Shown: piece after piece, positions 24,401-38,010 of the stretch
How the letters are laid out: each line of letters begins with the position of its first letter
How positions within the stretch are numbered: position 1 is the stretch's first letter
NCBI GenBank assembly: GCA_003255065.1
Contig: QAOA01000512.1
Location: 206,746 to 270,745 of the forward strand
From: Cercis canadensis
Taxonomy: Eukaryota; Streptophyta; Magnoliopsida; Fabales; Fabaceae
Length of the DNA stretch: 64,000 nucleotides
Reading direction: 5' to 3'
The notes under the pieces: generated by a model
Seen by the model: the letters and a program-made list of their open reading frames with translations, nothing else
Databases searched by the model: none
Told to the model about the DNA's origin: nothing
Translations under genes and position numbers: made by a program

Positions 24401-27253
24401 CTACATGTGGAACTCCAAATTATGTTGCTCCTGAGGTGCAGACAAATCATATCATGCTACTTTCCTGTGGATCGCATCCCAGGATTTAAACATCTAAAAT
24501 CAAGCCTGTGAAAATGTTCTCTTGTTATGCAGGTCCTTAATGATAGGGGCTATGATGGGGCAACTGCAGACTTGTGGTCATGTGGAGTGATTCTCTTTGT
24601 ATTGCTTGCAGGTTACTTGCCTTTTGATGACTCTAATGTTGTGAACCTGTATAAAAAAGTGAGCATTTTGTGAGTTCTATCACACCCACTTTTCTGTCGT
24701 CCTTTATTTTCTGTTTCTTACTTCCTTTTTCTTGATATGCAGATCTCAGTTGCTGATTTTACTTGCCCCCCATGGCTCTCTTTCAGTGCCAGGAAATTGG
24801 TAACTCGAATCTTGGATCCCAACCCCATGACTGTAAGTAATAGCATGTGACCAATATTATGTCTGCCTCATCTTGTGGAAAATTGTATATTTGATGTGGA
24901 ATAAAGAGTCATTTTGCTTAAATCGAGTTTTATATCTTTCTACACTGTCTGTTGGTTTCTAAAGATCACCATTGCCTAAGCTTGACTCAAATATTATCTG
25001 CATCTGCTCCATTTTATGATAACATAAAGCATACAACTGGACCTTTTTCCTTTTCGGGATGAATCAGATTTCATTTCATTAAAAAGAAAAACAAGCAGGA
25101 AAAGTCTGCAACATAGTAATACAATACAAACTGCAAAATTGCAGGCTTGAAAACAGAAAAAACTAACAGCAAGATTAACAGAGAATGTTATTGTGTAGTA
25201 GTTAGACTTTGGTCTGCATTTCTGACATACCCTAACTGTATGGCAGCGTATCACTATACCTGAGATTTTGGAAGATAAATGGTTTAAGAAAGATTATAAG
25301 CCTCCCGTGTTTGATGAGAAAGCGGAGACCAACCTTGATGATGTAGAAGCTGTCTTCAAAGATTCTGAAGTAAGTTGAAGACTATTAGTAAAATAGATAT
25401 GGTATTAACTTTCTTTGGAAGTTTGCTCATAGTTGTCTCATATAAAGGATTTTGGCCATGTTTGCAGGAGCACCATGTGACAGAGAAGAAGGAAGAACAG
25501 CCAACAGCTATGAATGCATTTGACCTAATCTCCATGTCTAAAGGGCTGAACCTTGAAAACTTGTTTGATATAGAGCAGGTTCGCAACTTCACATGTTGAT
25601 GATAAGATGCTTCTTTTTTAGGGTACTATGATGAATTTATAGAATTTTGAGGAATGAGCATCCATTATTTTGTCTTTACTTCTCATACACAAGGAATCTG
25701 GTTGGTATATGGAAAAGATTTCTCTATATCAAAGAAATGAGTGGAAGACAACGGGTTCATCTCATTGAATATTTGGGTTTTTAATTATTAGTCATATATC
25801 CAATCATATACCCTAAACCCTATTTCATAAGTTTGAAACTTTTAGCCCTTTAATTTATGCATTTGCATAATTTTGAAATATATGAAAAAGATGTGATAGT
25901 GCTAAACTGTGTTAATTCAACATAAAAAATGTTTAACTTTGTCAAAACCTAAACCTGGTTTGGATAAGAACTTTCTTTTCACTAGGCCAACTGAAGCACG
26001 CTATGAAGATTTCTGGCTTTCATTAAGGTTCTGGTTTTAATAGTAATGTCATTGACTGCAGGGATTTAAAAGGGAAACAAGGTTCACATCAAAATGCTCT
26101 GCCAATGAGATAATTAACAAGATTGAAGAAGCTGCAAAACCTCTTGGTTTTGACGTGAGGAAGAAAAATTACAAGGTTTGCCGAATTCGTGCAACTTATA
26201 ATGGATTATCATTTAAAGAGTTAGATCTATGGCTGACACTACTTTGCGAAATTGATATATCATCAACTTGCAGATGAGGCTTGAAAACGTGAAAGCTGGA
26301 AGGAAGGGAAACCTTAATGTTGCTACAGAGGTACTTGAACCTCAGTTTCTGTTATTTAGCATAGTGGAACATCATTTATTAATTTATTGTATTAGTATAC
26401 ACCTGCATTTTAATCAGGTATTTCAAGTGGCACCTTCTCTTCACATGGTTGAGGTGCGGAAAGCAAAAGGCGATACATTGGAATTCCATAAGGTATCCTT
26501 TTGTTTCGTTACTTGTTAATTGATTTACTTAGTCTCTGGCTGTTGCTATACTTTAAAAGAGGATTGTTCTGTCATCAATTTTAATGCTAATCAAAATGGA
26601 GCTTATTATATACTGGTGCAGATAAGAAAATATTTTTCCTTTCACTTAGTCTTGCGACTAAATACAGAGAGTTGAATAGGAGGTGGAGTATCAACATTAG
26701 GCATTTTATGAGAATTCATGGCTGTCTAGTTTATGCTGCCTACTTGTTTGATACAGATATGAATACTCCTGCTCTTATGAAAACCAACTTCTCCTTCATC
26801 TGTCTTTCTGCATCTTTATAAAGAGTAGTCCTGAAGTGATGTTTTATTAGGTAAAATATCATTTCAAAAGAAACTTTTTTATGTTCCATGCATGAATAAT
26901 GCTAAGTAAATTTTAAGTTAGACAGAAGAAATGCATGTGTTGCCACCTGAACTCAGATGGAGGTATATGTGTACTTGTGTAGATTTTTGAATGAGAATGT
27001 TGAAGTTAGGTGAAGAGCTTTATTCTCCATACATGATGTCTCCCTAGATTGCTGGTCAAATCATAGAGCTTCAAAGTTCCATGTTTGTATAATAATATCA
27101 GAACAATGGAGTTAGCATACTTAGTGTTCTGTTGAAATCTAATTGAAATTGAACTTGTTTGTTTTACTCTATCTGCAGTTCTACAAAAATCTTTCAACAT
27201 GCCTTGAGGATGTTGTTTGGAAAACCGAAGACGATATGCGAGAAACAAAATGA
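21420..27253 (+). CDS. CIPK3: CBL-interacting protein kinase, CIPK3-like
   Basis: Fourteen coding exons: 21420-21590, 21883-21945, 23065-23136, 23310-23417, 23541-23621, 24382-24435, 24533-24658, 24743-24832, 25247-25369, 25468-25578, 26062-26175, 26274-26330, 26418-26492, 27179-27253. All introns fall between codons, and the product is 439 residues. Kinase landmarks: [11 protein letters not shown] loop from Gly20, Lys42, HRDLKPEN with Asp136, DFG at 154-156, APE at 181-183. The regulatory half carries the NAF motif [18 protein letters not shown] from residue 312, which binds calcineurin-B-like (CBL) calcium sensors and releases autoinhibition, then the PPI region. By memory of the Arabidopsis proteins it is closest to CIPK3 within the CIPK3/9/23/26 group (shared [19 protein letters not shown] and [18 protein letters not shown]). 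Family members act in Ca2+-controlled ion transport and ABA or cold signalling. The intron-rich structure fits the intron-rich CIPK clade. Orthology to CIPK3 rather than CIPK26 needs a tree. Confidence 0.96.
21946..21986 (+). repeat. TC/AC microsatellite in CIPK intron 2
   Basis: A (CT)n run passing into (AC)n starts at the very 5' end of the second intron, directly after the donor. Likely length-polymorphic; no function claimed. Confidence 0.8.
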
Positions 27254-28899
27254 AATCAATATCACTATCAAGTGTAACTTCTTGATGCTTGATGTCCTAC
27301 CATTTTCCAATTTCTTCATTTATCCTCTTCTGTTTCATAGCTTCCTTCTTGTAGGCTTGGATGGATGAACATATAATTACATATTGCTTTCCATGTTATT
27401 ATTGTTGGGAAGCAAGCACAGTTTGTGTTCATGAAAGAGGAAATATAAGAAAGATTTGTAGATTATGTATATCTTCACTTACCTTATTAATGATGATTTG
27501 TTCTCCATTTTGTTCCTATCTTTCCATCCAGCAATGTAGCAAGCTCATTACAGCAATTGTAGAAGTAAAAGATTGGGGGAAAGAAGCAAACAAGAAAAAT
27601 AAAGGAAATAGAGAGAGAGAGAGAGAATATAACACCAAAAGAAAGAGAAAAATAACAAGAAAAGAAAAAGATCAACCTCAGTATGTCAGCAAAAGGAATT
27701 GTAACATACACAACCCACATTGTCTGCATCTTTGGTTTTCCCTCTCTTAATATCTGTAACATTGACATAGGGAAGGGAAAATCTGAGGGTTGGTGCTATT
27801 AAACCAACATGCTTTTCTTCTGTTTGAACAGTTATCATGAGAAGCTAATTGGATGGAAGATACAAAAGAATAATTCTCCTTCCATTAACTCTTATACTCA
27901 CAATTTTGCACAACTGTCTGATAGACAAAGAAAAATTAACATAGTAGTTATTCTCACATTATTTTACACTCTATACACATAGCATCATTTGAATTTAACA
28001 AACCTATTTTACACTTTAATTGGTTTTACTAAATTTTTTCTATAAAATTTAAATCTTACATACTATCTCATATGGTATATAGATAGACTTTCTGAAGAAT
28101 TTAAATGGAGCTACTTGTTTTCAGACTAAGCTAATTGTGTAGTTGTGCACAATTTTGAATAGAAGAATTATGTAAGTAGCATTACTCTTATTGAATAATA
28201 CAAGAAGAGTAATGATATAGGCACGAGTTGCAATACAATATTTACTCATGTTAACGATGCAATAAGAGTAATAATATAGACACAGACTGATACAACATTT
28301 ACAAGTAGTCCTGTGTAGCAAATTTTGAGTTTCATTGGTTTCGCTTAATTATTTACCTTTAACACATAATGTAATTATGGTTTATTATATGATTCAAGTT
28401 TGTGGATTAGTAAAAATGATTTCAGGCAATCTATTATTTGGCCTTTGTTTTACACTGTCATGCTTATCCTTATCATCTTTTATTCTATTAATTGTCTTGA
28501 TCATTATAATCAGGCGAAGGGACCTGGAGAAGTGAGGAACCAACTATCCTTTTGAGTTGCGGCGCCTTTTTCTTGACAAGTCAATATCACTGAGATTTTG
28601 ACAGAAAAGGAAATATTAATTTATCAAAACAAAACAAAGAATGAACTACATAGACAAAGATTGATTTCAATCAGGATATAATAAAGTTGGCATATGCCAA
28701 TGTTGGCTGATTTTTCTACCAGCATTGACAATTATAGTTTTAATCAAATAATCTACAATTATTCGAATTGCTATTATAATAAGGTAACATGCCTTGTTGG
28801 TGAGTTTCTGTAGACTTGGTGATGGCAATGATGATTGATTATTTCACATGTTCATGTCTTTAAAATCTCTTATTTATTATATGTACATGATATATTATA
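27254..28899. other. CIPK 3' flank and intergenic DNA
   Basis: Follows the CIPK stop codon. The first few hundred bases probably contain its 3' UTR. A short purine tract with GAGAGAGA lies at about 27607-27625. No other gene recognised. Confidence 0.45.
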
Positions 28900-29275
28900 T
28901 ATTAAAGTTGTGATTCTTTTTATATTTTATGAAGTTGTAAAACAAGTAAAAAGCTCATAAAAATTAAAGAAACTCTTGATTTACAAGCTTCTTGTCTTTT
29001 TTACGTATCCTTTAATCAAGATATAATGTATAATATAAAATAAGATATATTTAACTTTAAAGTAGATATTCTTTTCATATTTTACGAATTTTTTTTAAGT
29101 GCTGGGCTAGTGCTCATAAAACAAGTAAGAAGCTCATAAAATTTCAAAAATTCAAGATTTACAAATTTTTTGTTTTTTTTACGTACAGTTTAAGTAAGAT
29201 ATAATATAAAATATAAAACAAGATATATTAGCTTTCAAGTGGAAATTCATTTTCAATTTTACAATGTTTCTTTTA
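28900..29275. repeat. Diverged local repeat, two full units and a partial third
   Basis: Similar text recurs at about 28913, 29068 and 29245 (ATTC followed by T-rich sequence and TTTTA[TC]GAA or TTTACAATG). Both main units contain AAAACAAGTAA[AG]AAGCTCATAAA. Spacing is 155 then about 177 bp; the second unit carries a short insertion with GTGCTGGGCTAGTGCTCA. No coding content. Confidence 0.65.
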
Positions 29276-30207
29276 GTTATCCCTTCCTCAAGTCCATGGC
29301 CAGCCATTTGGATATCAATTTCAAATTTTTTTTGGACATAAAAAATATTGCGGATATCAATTTCAATTCTTTAGTATTATTATAATGTGATCTACATATC
29401 TATTATATCTATTGCCTAAATGTTATGAATCTCATTTGACTGCCTCCTCTATATAGAAGACCAAACAAGCAAATCCTAATAGGTGTAAAGTTTTCTGCTA
29501 TGTAAAGTAACAAATTAAAAACCATTCATAGAAGAGGAATGTTATTTGTCTTGATTTAGTAGTTAAATTCTGAGTGCCTAGTATTTTTTAAGATTTCAAT
29601 GCTAACTTTAAGGTATTGTGGACATTTTATATTATTTTTGTCCCTTTTAACTATGATTTAACATATTAAATTAAATTGTAGCATTTTTTCAAAGTTCAAA
29701 GGAAGTCTGTAAATTTAAGTTTGAATGTAGAAGAGAAAGCCATTTATATTATTTGAAAATACAGATGAAGAAAACGTATTTAACTCTAAAGAGGATAATA
29801 TAAATTTTAAATTCAAATAAAAAAAGTTATTACTGTTAAAAAAATTTCAATAGTAATGAAAATTTGTAAAGGTATTTTGCGTTCAAAATATTTAAATTAA
29901 TTTATATGATATCCTAATAATGTTTAGAATTCATTTTTTTTTTCAAACTATATTTCAAATTTAGACTAATTATTTATTTTAAATAATGAGTTGAAAATTG
30001 TATGAAAATGATTCAAATAATCATTTACAACTCCACAAATAAACCTACAAAGAATTAATTGATCACCTTACCGTAACATTTTTAGATTAATTGCATTCCA
30101 AATTACAGTAGTTAATGAAACAATGCAGTGAATATACCGGCTTAAATTCATATATGATGATTAGCATCATCTCCACTCTAATTTTTGAAATACCAATAGA
30201 AAAAAGA
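29276..30207. other. AT-rich intergenic DNA, no gene seen
   Basis: A/T tracts with stops in all frames; nothing recognised. Confidence 0.45.
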
Positions 30208-30395
30208 ACTTTTTTTTTTTTTTTATCTGTTTCTCATTGAGATGATCTCCACACCTTTAGTGTAAGACTAATCCCCACTAGAGCTTCGGCATACCGTAGC
30301 TACTAGTGTTTTCTGGGATTTGAACTCCTAACATTACCTCAAGATTCACCCATATGAAGTTCAGTTTGCCAATTGAGAGGCTCTGATGTTGCTGC
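30208..30395 (-). mobile_element. tRNA-derived SINE (second family), minus strand
   Basis: Read on the minus strand: an A-box-like GAGCCTCTCAATTGGC, about 50 bp later a B-box-like GGAGTTCAAATCCC, a body of about 90 bp, and a terminal A run (the T run at 30210-30225 on the plus strand). Boxes, spacing and poly(A) fit a tRNA-derived SINE. A target duplication was not found. It sits about 320 bp beyond the VPS26 stop codon in the same orientation as that gene. Confidence 0.65.
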
Positions 30396-30710
30396 AACAA
30401 GGATAGTTTTATCACCACCATAATCAAGAAAAAAAGGAAGTTATGTATTCAGACAATAATGGTGGAAGAGACCTATCAGAAAAATTTCACAACTATATCC
30501 CCCATTAAGTTCCACAAAACCATGTCTATCAAATTGTCAAGAAAACCGCTGTTAATACAAAGTTGACCAACTCAATTAAAGCATGCCATAGAAAGGATCC
30601 ATTTATGATGCCTGGATTATGGAAACAACTCCCCACAATCCTTCTGAGAATCAACCAAGAGGTGGCCAGAGCATGCTTATCCCCTGGCAAATATCAGCAG
30701 TTGAAAATAG

Positions 30711-33700
30711 TTAAGAGCTTTCTAATTCACGATATACTGTGATTTCTTGCTGCTTGAAGTACCGCCGGTCCTCTTCATCTACAAGAACAAGATTCAGAAA
30801 ATACTTTACACTAAACTTGTTATTGATGTTGCGATACGTTGGTGTCAGCTCATACGGACCGAGGAACAATCTGACAGGAATTGATTCTCCTGAAAAAGCA
30901 ATATCAGCAGTTGCATTTATTTATCCTCAGAGAGATAGAGAACTAAAAATAAATATCATGGTTAGACAGAGGTTATTATACTCCGGATGGTCCATGGTAC
31001 AAGCAAACATGTTTAAAACAAAAATATGCATACTATCTGCAATTTTCCATCTTATCCTTAATATATAATCAAAGGTTTAAGATGACCCCCAACGCTGGAT
31101 CCCTTGGTTGATTGAGACACCATATGTTGAAAAGGAGTTGCTCCTTAAAGTGTAAATACTTAAATGTAATGATTTTCGCCAGTAGAGGTATATATTTAAT
31201 CATCATAATAAATTACAAAGTTAACCAGCAACAGTAAGTATCTCTTTATAAAAGAAGCATAGATATTCTCATGAGTTATATACTGATAAAAATTATAAGT
31301 ATATAATTTATCTGTAACAAAGGATGCCATTTTCTAATGAAGCAATGACCGTCTGCATTATTGACAGTCAGCAGATATTCCAAGACAGGGAACAGTTAAA
31401 TAATGCACTCACTTTTTGCACTAATTTGTCCTATAAAGCACTTAACCATGCAAAAAAGCAACAGTATCAGATGCCTGTTCAGCTCTGCGGAAGATCTTGG
31501 AGCCCTATTTTCTAAGTAAGAATTTAAAGACTAAAATTAATTTTGTTTTGACAGCTTTAAGGCATAATCTAAAGATTCACATCCCCAAACTCCTCGAGGA
31601 AGTTACAAGAATCCTGTTAGCCTTTGACAACACTACCTCTTACATGTTATGCTACATCCAGAAAGAGGAAGTAATGAAACAAAATTATCATGTAGTTGTA
31701 TCAGGAGAAACATTATCCCTCCCTCTCTCCCCTCCCTTCCTTTAATGCTAGTCTCAGTTAATGATATGAGCAGCAAGCATTTTGTATTAGAGATAGTATC
31801 AAACATCCAACTCATAGGTAAGCTGTCTGCACATTAGCAAACACAGGATTACCTCATTACACTAGCAGACAAGTATCATGCATATTGAATTATTGATAAA
31901 AAGAGAAAAAAAAAATCATTTCTGTAAATGGAAAAATTATGCACTGCAAAGAATATGTAATTATGTATACCTCGTACAGGAGCTCCATCCATCAATTCAT
32001 GCTTTGCAAGGGTCTCCGTTTCAACAAATGTACTGGTCCCTGATCCAGTTGACTCTCTACGCCTGATTTCAAGCTCCATGTTTTTTATTTTGATTCTCAC
32101 CAGAAGAAAATATATTTTTCCGATGATGGCATCTTTCAGGTGGTACCTGTTACATTATGAATCACAAAAAGGAGAGAGTCTCCTTTAACTTTCTGTGAAA
32201 ACATTGAAACTGATTATTTTATTATGATCTTGTAGATACGTACTTGCTTTTACTGTATTCAAACTCTATGTGTAAGCAATCTTCAATTCCTACTTCCATC
32301 TGCGTGAAGCATGAGGAGAAATTAAGTTGATATATATTAAGAAATATCAATTTTCTTGCAGAGTATGCCAGCAGATTAACCACTGCAATTCAGCCCCTAC
32401 CCCTCCCTCCTTTCCTCCCCCACCACCACCACCCCCCCNNNNNNNAAAAAAAAAAAAAAAAAAACCATAAGCACAGTACTCCCTACAATACATCCTATCG
32501 CAAAGTGAGGACAAGATATTGAAATTTGGTGCAAGAGGTTTTCTGAGCAAACGCATAACAGCAGAAGCATCTTTTCACAACAATCTGAAAGAACCCAAAC
32601 TATCATATATGATGCATGCTCAAAGAGCTATCAGGAAAAGAAGTATAACATGTATTGAGCAGTGGGAGCTCAACAACAAACTTGACGAATGTATTTATAG
32701 GGAAGATACACATTTTGACATTATTGAGCGCGAAGCTTCAAAACAGCAGAGCTATCCAGTATAAAATATTATGGGGGCTTTTGGATACTGTCAGAGCAGT
32801 GCAGTTCATACTTTGTTGTTTAAAAAATGCAGAGATGAGATTACCATTCTTATTGTATATGTTGATGACATACCGGTGATTAGTTATGATCCCAATGAAA
32901 TCTCTCATCTAAAAATCTACCTAGAAAAAGAAATTGAAATGAAAGCTTTAGTACAGCTGCTTTACTTTCTTGGGATGGAAGTTTCTCAATTAAAAAGAAA
33001 GAAAAAAAGGCATCTTTATCTCTCAAAAGAAGTATGTTTCAGATCTCCTTCAAGATACAGGCATTTTTTATCGTAGATTTGCAGACTCCCCTATAGAAGA
33101 GAATCAACATCTCAAAAGTGGAGCTGGAGAGGTGGCAGATATTAGTAAGTACCAATGACTAGTTGGTACACTATTCTACCTTTATCATACTCACTTAGAC
33201 AGCCTATGCTGTAAGCACTGTCAACCAATTCATGCATGATCCTCACTCCACTCACCTAAGAGAAGTTTTTCATATCTTCAGCTACTTAAAATCTGCTCTT
33301 TGAAAAGAATTACACTTCTCAAATCATGGGCACTCCAAGATAGGAGCTTAATGATACTTATTGCGCTGAATGGCCAAATGATAAGAGGTCTACATCAGGT
33401 TCAGGATATTGTGCTTCTGTTGGCAGAAATCTTTTTTACTTGGAGAAGCAAAAAAACAATGGAAAGATCAAGTGCATAGGCACAACATAGCAACAGTAGA
33501 AGGAGTTTGCGGACTTCTGTGGCTCAAAATGCTGATGCAAGAGTTAAGGATACAAGATGGCACACTACTCACTTTATTGGCACAATAAGACTGCTATAAG
33601 CATTTCTCACAATCCAGTTCAACATGACAGGACAAAGCATATAGAGATTGACAGGCATATCATCAAAGAGAAGTTAACTGTTGGACTGTTATGTTAATAG

Positions 33701-36700
33701 GAACTGTAGGACATTTTTACTCCAGATCTTAATCGTTTCATTGTTAATAAGATGGGCATGAGAGATATCTAAGCACCATCTTGAGGGGAAGTGTTCAATA
33801 CTAAGGGCAACTCTAGTTGTACCTAGTGCAAATATGTAATATTTCTCCTAGCAAGTAATATATATGGGTGTAGATATGAGGAAAATCTATCTCAACCTAC
33901 TACTGTTTTTCTATTTTTCTTTCTCTGCCTTCTACCTCTCTTGTATTATTCTTTCTCTCCCCTCTTAAATAACTTTTGATATATAATAAACATTGGCAAT
34001 CAATGATATGCATGTATAAATAACCTTATTCCCTCACCTTAATGCTGTTGTTAATTGATGGAGCTGGAGTGTAATTGCGAACCTGATAAAGAAATTGAAG
34101 TTAGAAAGGGTTACATGAGAAAAACTATGTTATCCATTAATCTAAAACTTACATATGAGAAGGAAATATATATATATATATATATTGTAATCACTCAAGC
34201 AATCAAAATATGCAGAATATAGGATCTGATCATCTGATAATCAAACAAGAAGCAGCATTTTGAAGGTTTGTTGTGCACTAGAATTAGCAGCATGCTTTTG
34301 CAAACAAACATAATTTAAGGGGGAAATTTTGTTATTGCACAAATGATTGACCTTTGTGGATCTTAACAGCAACCAAAAATTAGGTTTCTCTGGTTTTCAA
34401 GTTCAAATATTGCTTATTTTTGTACCATTCAACCATAAACTACTAAACTTAGCAAAGTGAATTTGATATATTAAGATAATTTTGAAGACAGAAACACACG
34501 TTAACTATCACATATTACAAAAGCAGATTGCATGTACAAGATCAATCTGAAATAGTGGATTTTACAGCTCTTACTGTTGCATTGCTTTGGCATTATTTTA
34601 ACACCTAGTCATGAAAAAGAGATAAGAGTAATAAAGGGGACTAGAGAAATCAATATGATAGAAATAAACAAAATATATGACAATTTCAATATACAGCAGA
34701 GTTCTTCAGTATATACAGGCGCAAAACAACTTACCACAAATTCACGGTACTCTACGATGTTGCTGACATAATTTCGACTAACTGTCACCTTCAAAATATA
34801 CCTGCATCATTAACAGGTTCAATTCTCATTTTATTAATAGAACGAAGCAAGGAGTGGGTTCAAATCTCTCATTATTTTCCTTTCTTTTCCACCTTTAATT
34901 TTATTAATAATTGATTGACCAATAATATATCAACAAATCCAAAAGTGAACACTAATAACACTGAAATCCCAAGGTAATACAATATTGAGATATATCATTT
35001 TTCTTCTTTCTTTCTTTACTTTTTTTTTTTTTTTTTTNTTTTTTTTTTTTTGTTATTTTGGTAAGGAAACAAACAGAATCCAAACAAAAAATCAAATTTT
35101 CAAGCATAGTCATGTGAAGAGATAGAAAGTTCCAAAATATAGGGCATAATATTATAGGAATACATCATAAGCATATAGTTTTATTAGGTTTTTCAATTGT
35201 TTTAATCCATTTTGCACTCCCTCTTCTTTCTGGATGCCACCAGATTAACCTATCAAGCACAAATGTGTTTACACTTCCACTTAATTTGATTCTAACATTA
35301 TGCATGTACAAGATCATATATCACCATAGCACCCTCCAATAGAGATTTGGACATGCAAACAAGATTCTTTGTGATTATTGCAGATTACTAGAGATTGTCA
35401 ATAACCTATTGATAATATCACAGTAGATCACAAAAGGAATAATTGTTGACTCAGATAATACAGAGATAACACAGAGAATTAAGTAAGAAGTTACATATGT
35501 ATATAACAGAATAAAACAAGCCTTAATTGAAACTTATATGCTTCTCCCGGTTTCTCCAAACCTTCTTGAACAAGCGCATATGAACTTTCCATAACAGCAA
35601 TAAATTAAATAGTTATCCTGCACCTCCTCTATCACACACTGTTATTGTCCAACAAGAGTACAAATTTTCAGTTCAATTACCATCAACTAACTGATAGCTG
35701 TGCACTCTTTTTTTCTCTTCGATAAAGTGTTCTCAAAATTCCACAACATAAATAAATATTGAAAAAAAAAAAAAAGAGAGAGAAAAAGGAAAGAAGGAAA
35801 AAAGAGAGATCATGAGAATTCAAAACAATTTATCATTACCGAAGAAGTAGGATAAACATCATACCTAAGCCTTACATTGACTCCATTGTATGATTCATAC
35901 GGCATCTCAACAGTAGAGAACTCAAAGGGGTATTCTTTATTATCATATAAATCACCAGGAACATCGAGTTCACGCACTGCACATAAATTATGGGGACTTA
36001 AGACCTGAGTCGAATAACCATATCAATTGTAACCAATTATAGATGAAAAGCATCACGTCGGCTCGCACCAAGTGAGTATTGCACTATGGGAGGGGGGGGG
36101 TAAGAAGAAACCAAACTGAATATAGAGCTTCTAAATTGAACATGATTTAATGTCTGTGATAATGTTAAAAATGATATGCAAATATTTAATTGACACAATT
36201 CCCTCTATTATAGCAAATTGGGATGGAAGAAGGAGGGAAAGCAAGAAGAGAAAAAAGGAAAGGTCTCAGCAGTACAAGCTTAAACTTACCCAGAGATGTA
36301 AAATCATAGAAGTTGCCTCTGTCAAAATACAGCTCTGCAAGAGTGGGAATGAATCATCAAAACAAATATGCAATACTAGAAAAGAGTGCTCCATGTCCAA
36401 ATTGTAAATATCATTAACTTTCTGGAAACAATTCCAATGGACTAAAATATAAAATAACAAATATAAAAAAAATCCTTCAGGAAATAAAGTTTAAGCAGAA
36501 TACATATGATGTATCTAACTCATCCACTAGTTGGGATGGAGACCAAACAAACGAAAGAAAAACTATTTGTTCAGGCCCAATCTAAACACTAGATTATTTT
36601 TCATTGGAAGCTACATACACATACATAAACACAAATTGAAATGCAGATGCAATTAGGACAGTATCATCCAGTAAAACACCAGATTGAGCATAAAAAAGCA

Positions 36701-38010
36701 ATTCTAGAATTATACAAGGAAGCACACCTATTTGACCAAGGAGTTCAATTTTAACGCCATTATGTTCAACCTTCTTCCCATGCATAGGTTCTATAATAAC
36801 CTGGCACCAACAATTGAACTCCAATTTACCACTTCAGAAAAAATAACATTCACAGGGAGCATTCACAATAAAGGAAAAAATCACAGTATTTGACAATGTC
36901 TTGCAGGGTACCTCCCCAACTATATTCTCCTGACTATGGAAGAGAGGAACCATGATTGCTTGGCCATTTTCTTTCTTTAATGGAACCTGAAAAATAAAAA
37001 AAATCAAAAGGGCACAAAATGGTAAGACAAAATGTGACTTTGTCAAAGCTTTTTCAAAAAAATGAAATATATGAAAGTTCTTAACTTTCTGGAAGTAGAA
37101 ACTCATCTAACTTGATTGAAACACTAATTCATCAGAAGAGTAACGAATAACAAACAAGAGGAATTTTCCTCAAAAGCAATGAACTTAGATGGGTTGGCAT
37201 GCTACTATAAGAAAGAAGATAACAGCAGAATAACTCACTATACATACCAAAGTCTCACATATTAATAAAGACCAACTCGGCAACTTAGGCTAGCCATTTA
37301 TGGCTAAAAATTAAACTGCTTCCAACAAATTACTATGCCAATTCAATTAGATAACTTAGTCATGATAGATAATATTGTAGTATAACTTTCTAGTGATGTG
37401 TGGGTCACAATGGGACCTACCATAGAAACCCATAGGGATTTAAAAGCGTTAGAGAGAAGGGTAGCAGTAACATAATAGGTCTAGCCTGTAAGCTGTAATG
37501 GCTTATCACTGGATCTAACTTTCTAGTGAGGAGACTGTGACATTACAATTCCCAAAAGACCAATCACTAAGTAACTTCAACTTTGTGAATCAACATGCTC
37601 TCTTCAAGTTACATGACCAGCACAGTACCTGATAAAAACTGAATAGAACTACAGAGAAATTTCAAAGTTTTCTTATAGATAGAGGTCCGTACTCATCACT
37701 TGGTTGAAGAATTTGGATGTTTAAAGAAACCTCCTAAACCACATTCTTAGAGGTTCACCTCAAAAATCATGGCAAAGGGGTCCATGATTAAACTATGATA
37801 CCTGCTTGCGAGTTCTTCCGTCAGCAAATGAGATTGAGATTATACATGGTGGTTTGAAAGCTCCAGCTAGGAAATTCTGATCAAACAAACAAACAGCGAA
37901 GACATGCAAACATTACCAAATTGAATATATACATATCTTGAATCTCAATAAACGATTACAATCCAAAAACCCAATTACATTTACTTCTTCCAAGAAGAGA
38001 GACCTACCAT
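30711..38010 (-). CDS. VPS26: Vacuolar protein sorting-associated protein 26 (retromer)
   Basis: Eleven coding exons on the minus strand: 38010-38008 (ATG only), 37876-37802, 36986-36912, 36800-36728, 36334-36290, 35976-35865, 34801-34735, 34082-34038, 32299-32244, 32146-31971, 30889-30711. All phases close to 301 residues, the usual VPS26 length. Diagnostic stretches include GAFKPPC...[92 protein letters not shown] and [17 protein letters not shown]26 is the arrestin-fold subunit of the retromer core with VPS35 and VPS29, which recycles vacuolar sorting receptors from endosomes. The sequence departs from Arabidopsis VPS26A/B at several places (for example [12 protein letters not shown] and the end YRELESS), so it may be a divergent paralogue. 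Intron 8 (34037-32300) houses a copia fossil and a 7-N gap (32439-32445). Confidence 0.96.
32439..32445. other. Seven-N gap between a C run and an A run
   Basis: The gap lies in VPS26 intron 8 between CACCACCACCCCCCC and a run of about 19 A. Open frames crossing it are artefacts. Confidence 0.95.
32765..33992 (+). mobile_element. Ty1/copia LTR-retrotransposon fossil, 5'-truncated
   Basis: The 3' end of a copia element, inserted antisense to VPS26 in its eighth intron. Recognisable parts in order: end of reverse transcriptase with the YVDD motif (about 32860), the spacer 'FLGMEV', an RNase H region (about 33300-33700), a purine-rich tract GAGGGGAAG just before 33792, and a 201-bp putative 3' LTR (33792-33992) starting TGTTCAATA and ending ATAATAAACA. 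The 5' LTR, gag, protease, integrase and most of reverse transcriptase are absent. The coding part is clearly broken by multiple disruptions, so this is an old, dead copy. Confidence 0.85.
34168..34187. repeat. (TA)n microsatellite in VPS26 intron 7
   Basis: A run of about ten TA units between exons 7 and 8 of VPS26. Confidence 0.85.

Noticed and set aside
32347-32606. Gly-rich open frames next to the 7-N gap
   Set aside because: They derive from a CCACCACC/C run and cross unknown bases in a VPS26 intron.
32700-33992. A complete copia element
   Set aside because: Only one LTR and the last part of the coding region are present; no matching 5' LTR was found in the window.
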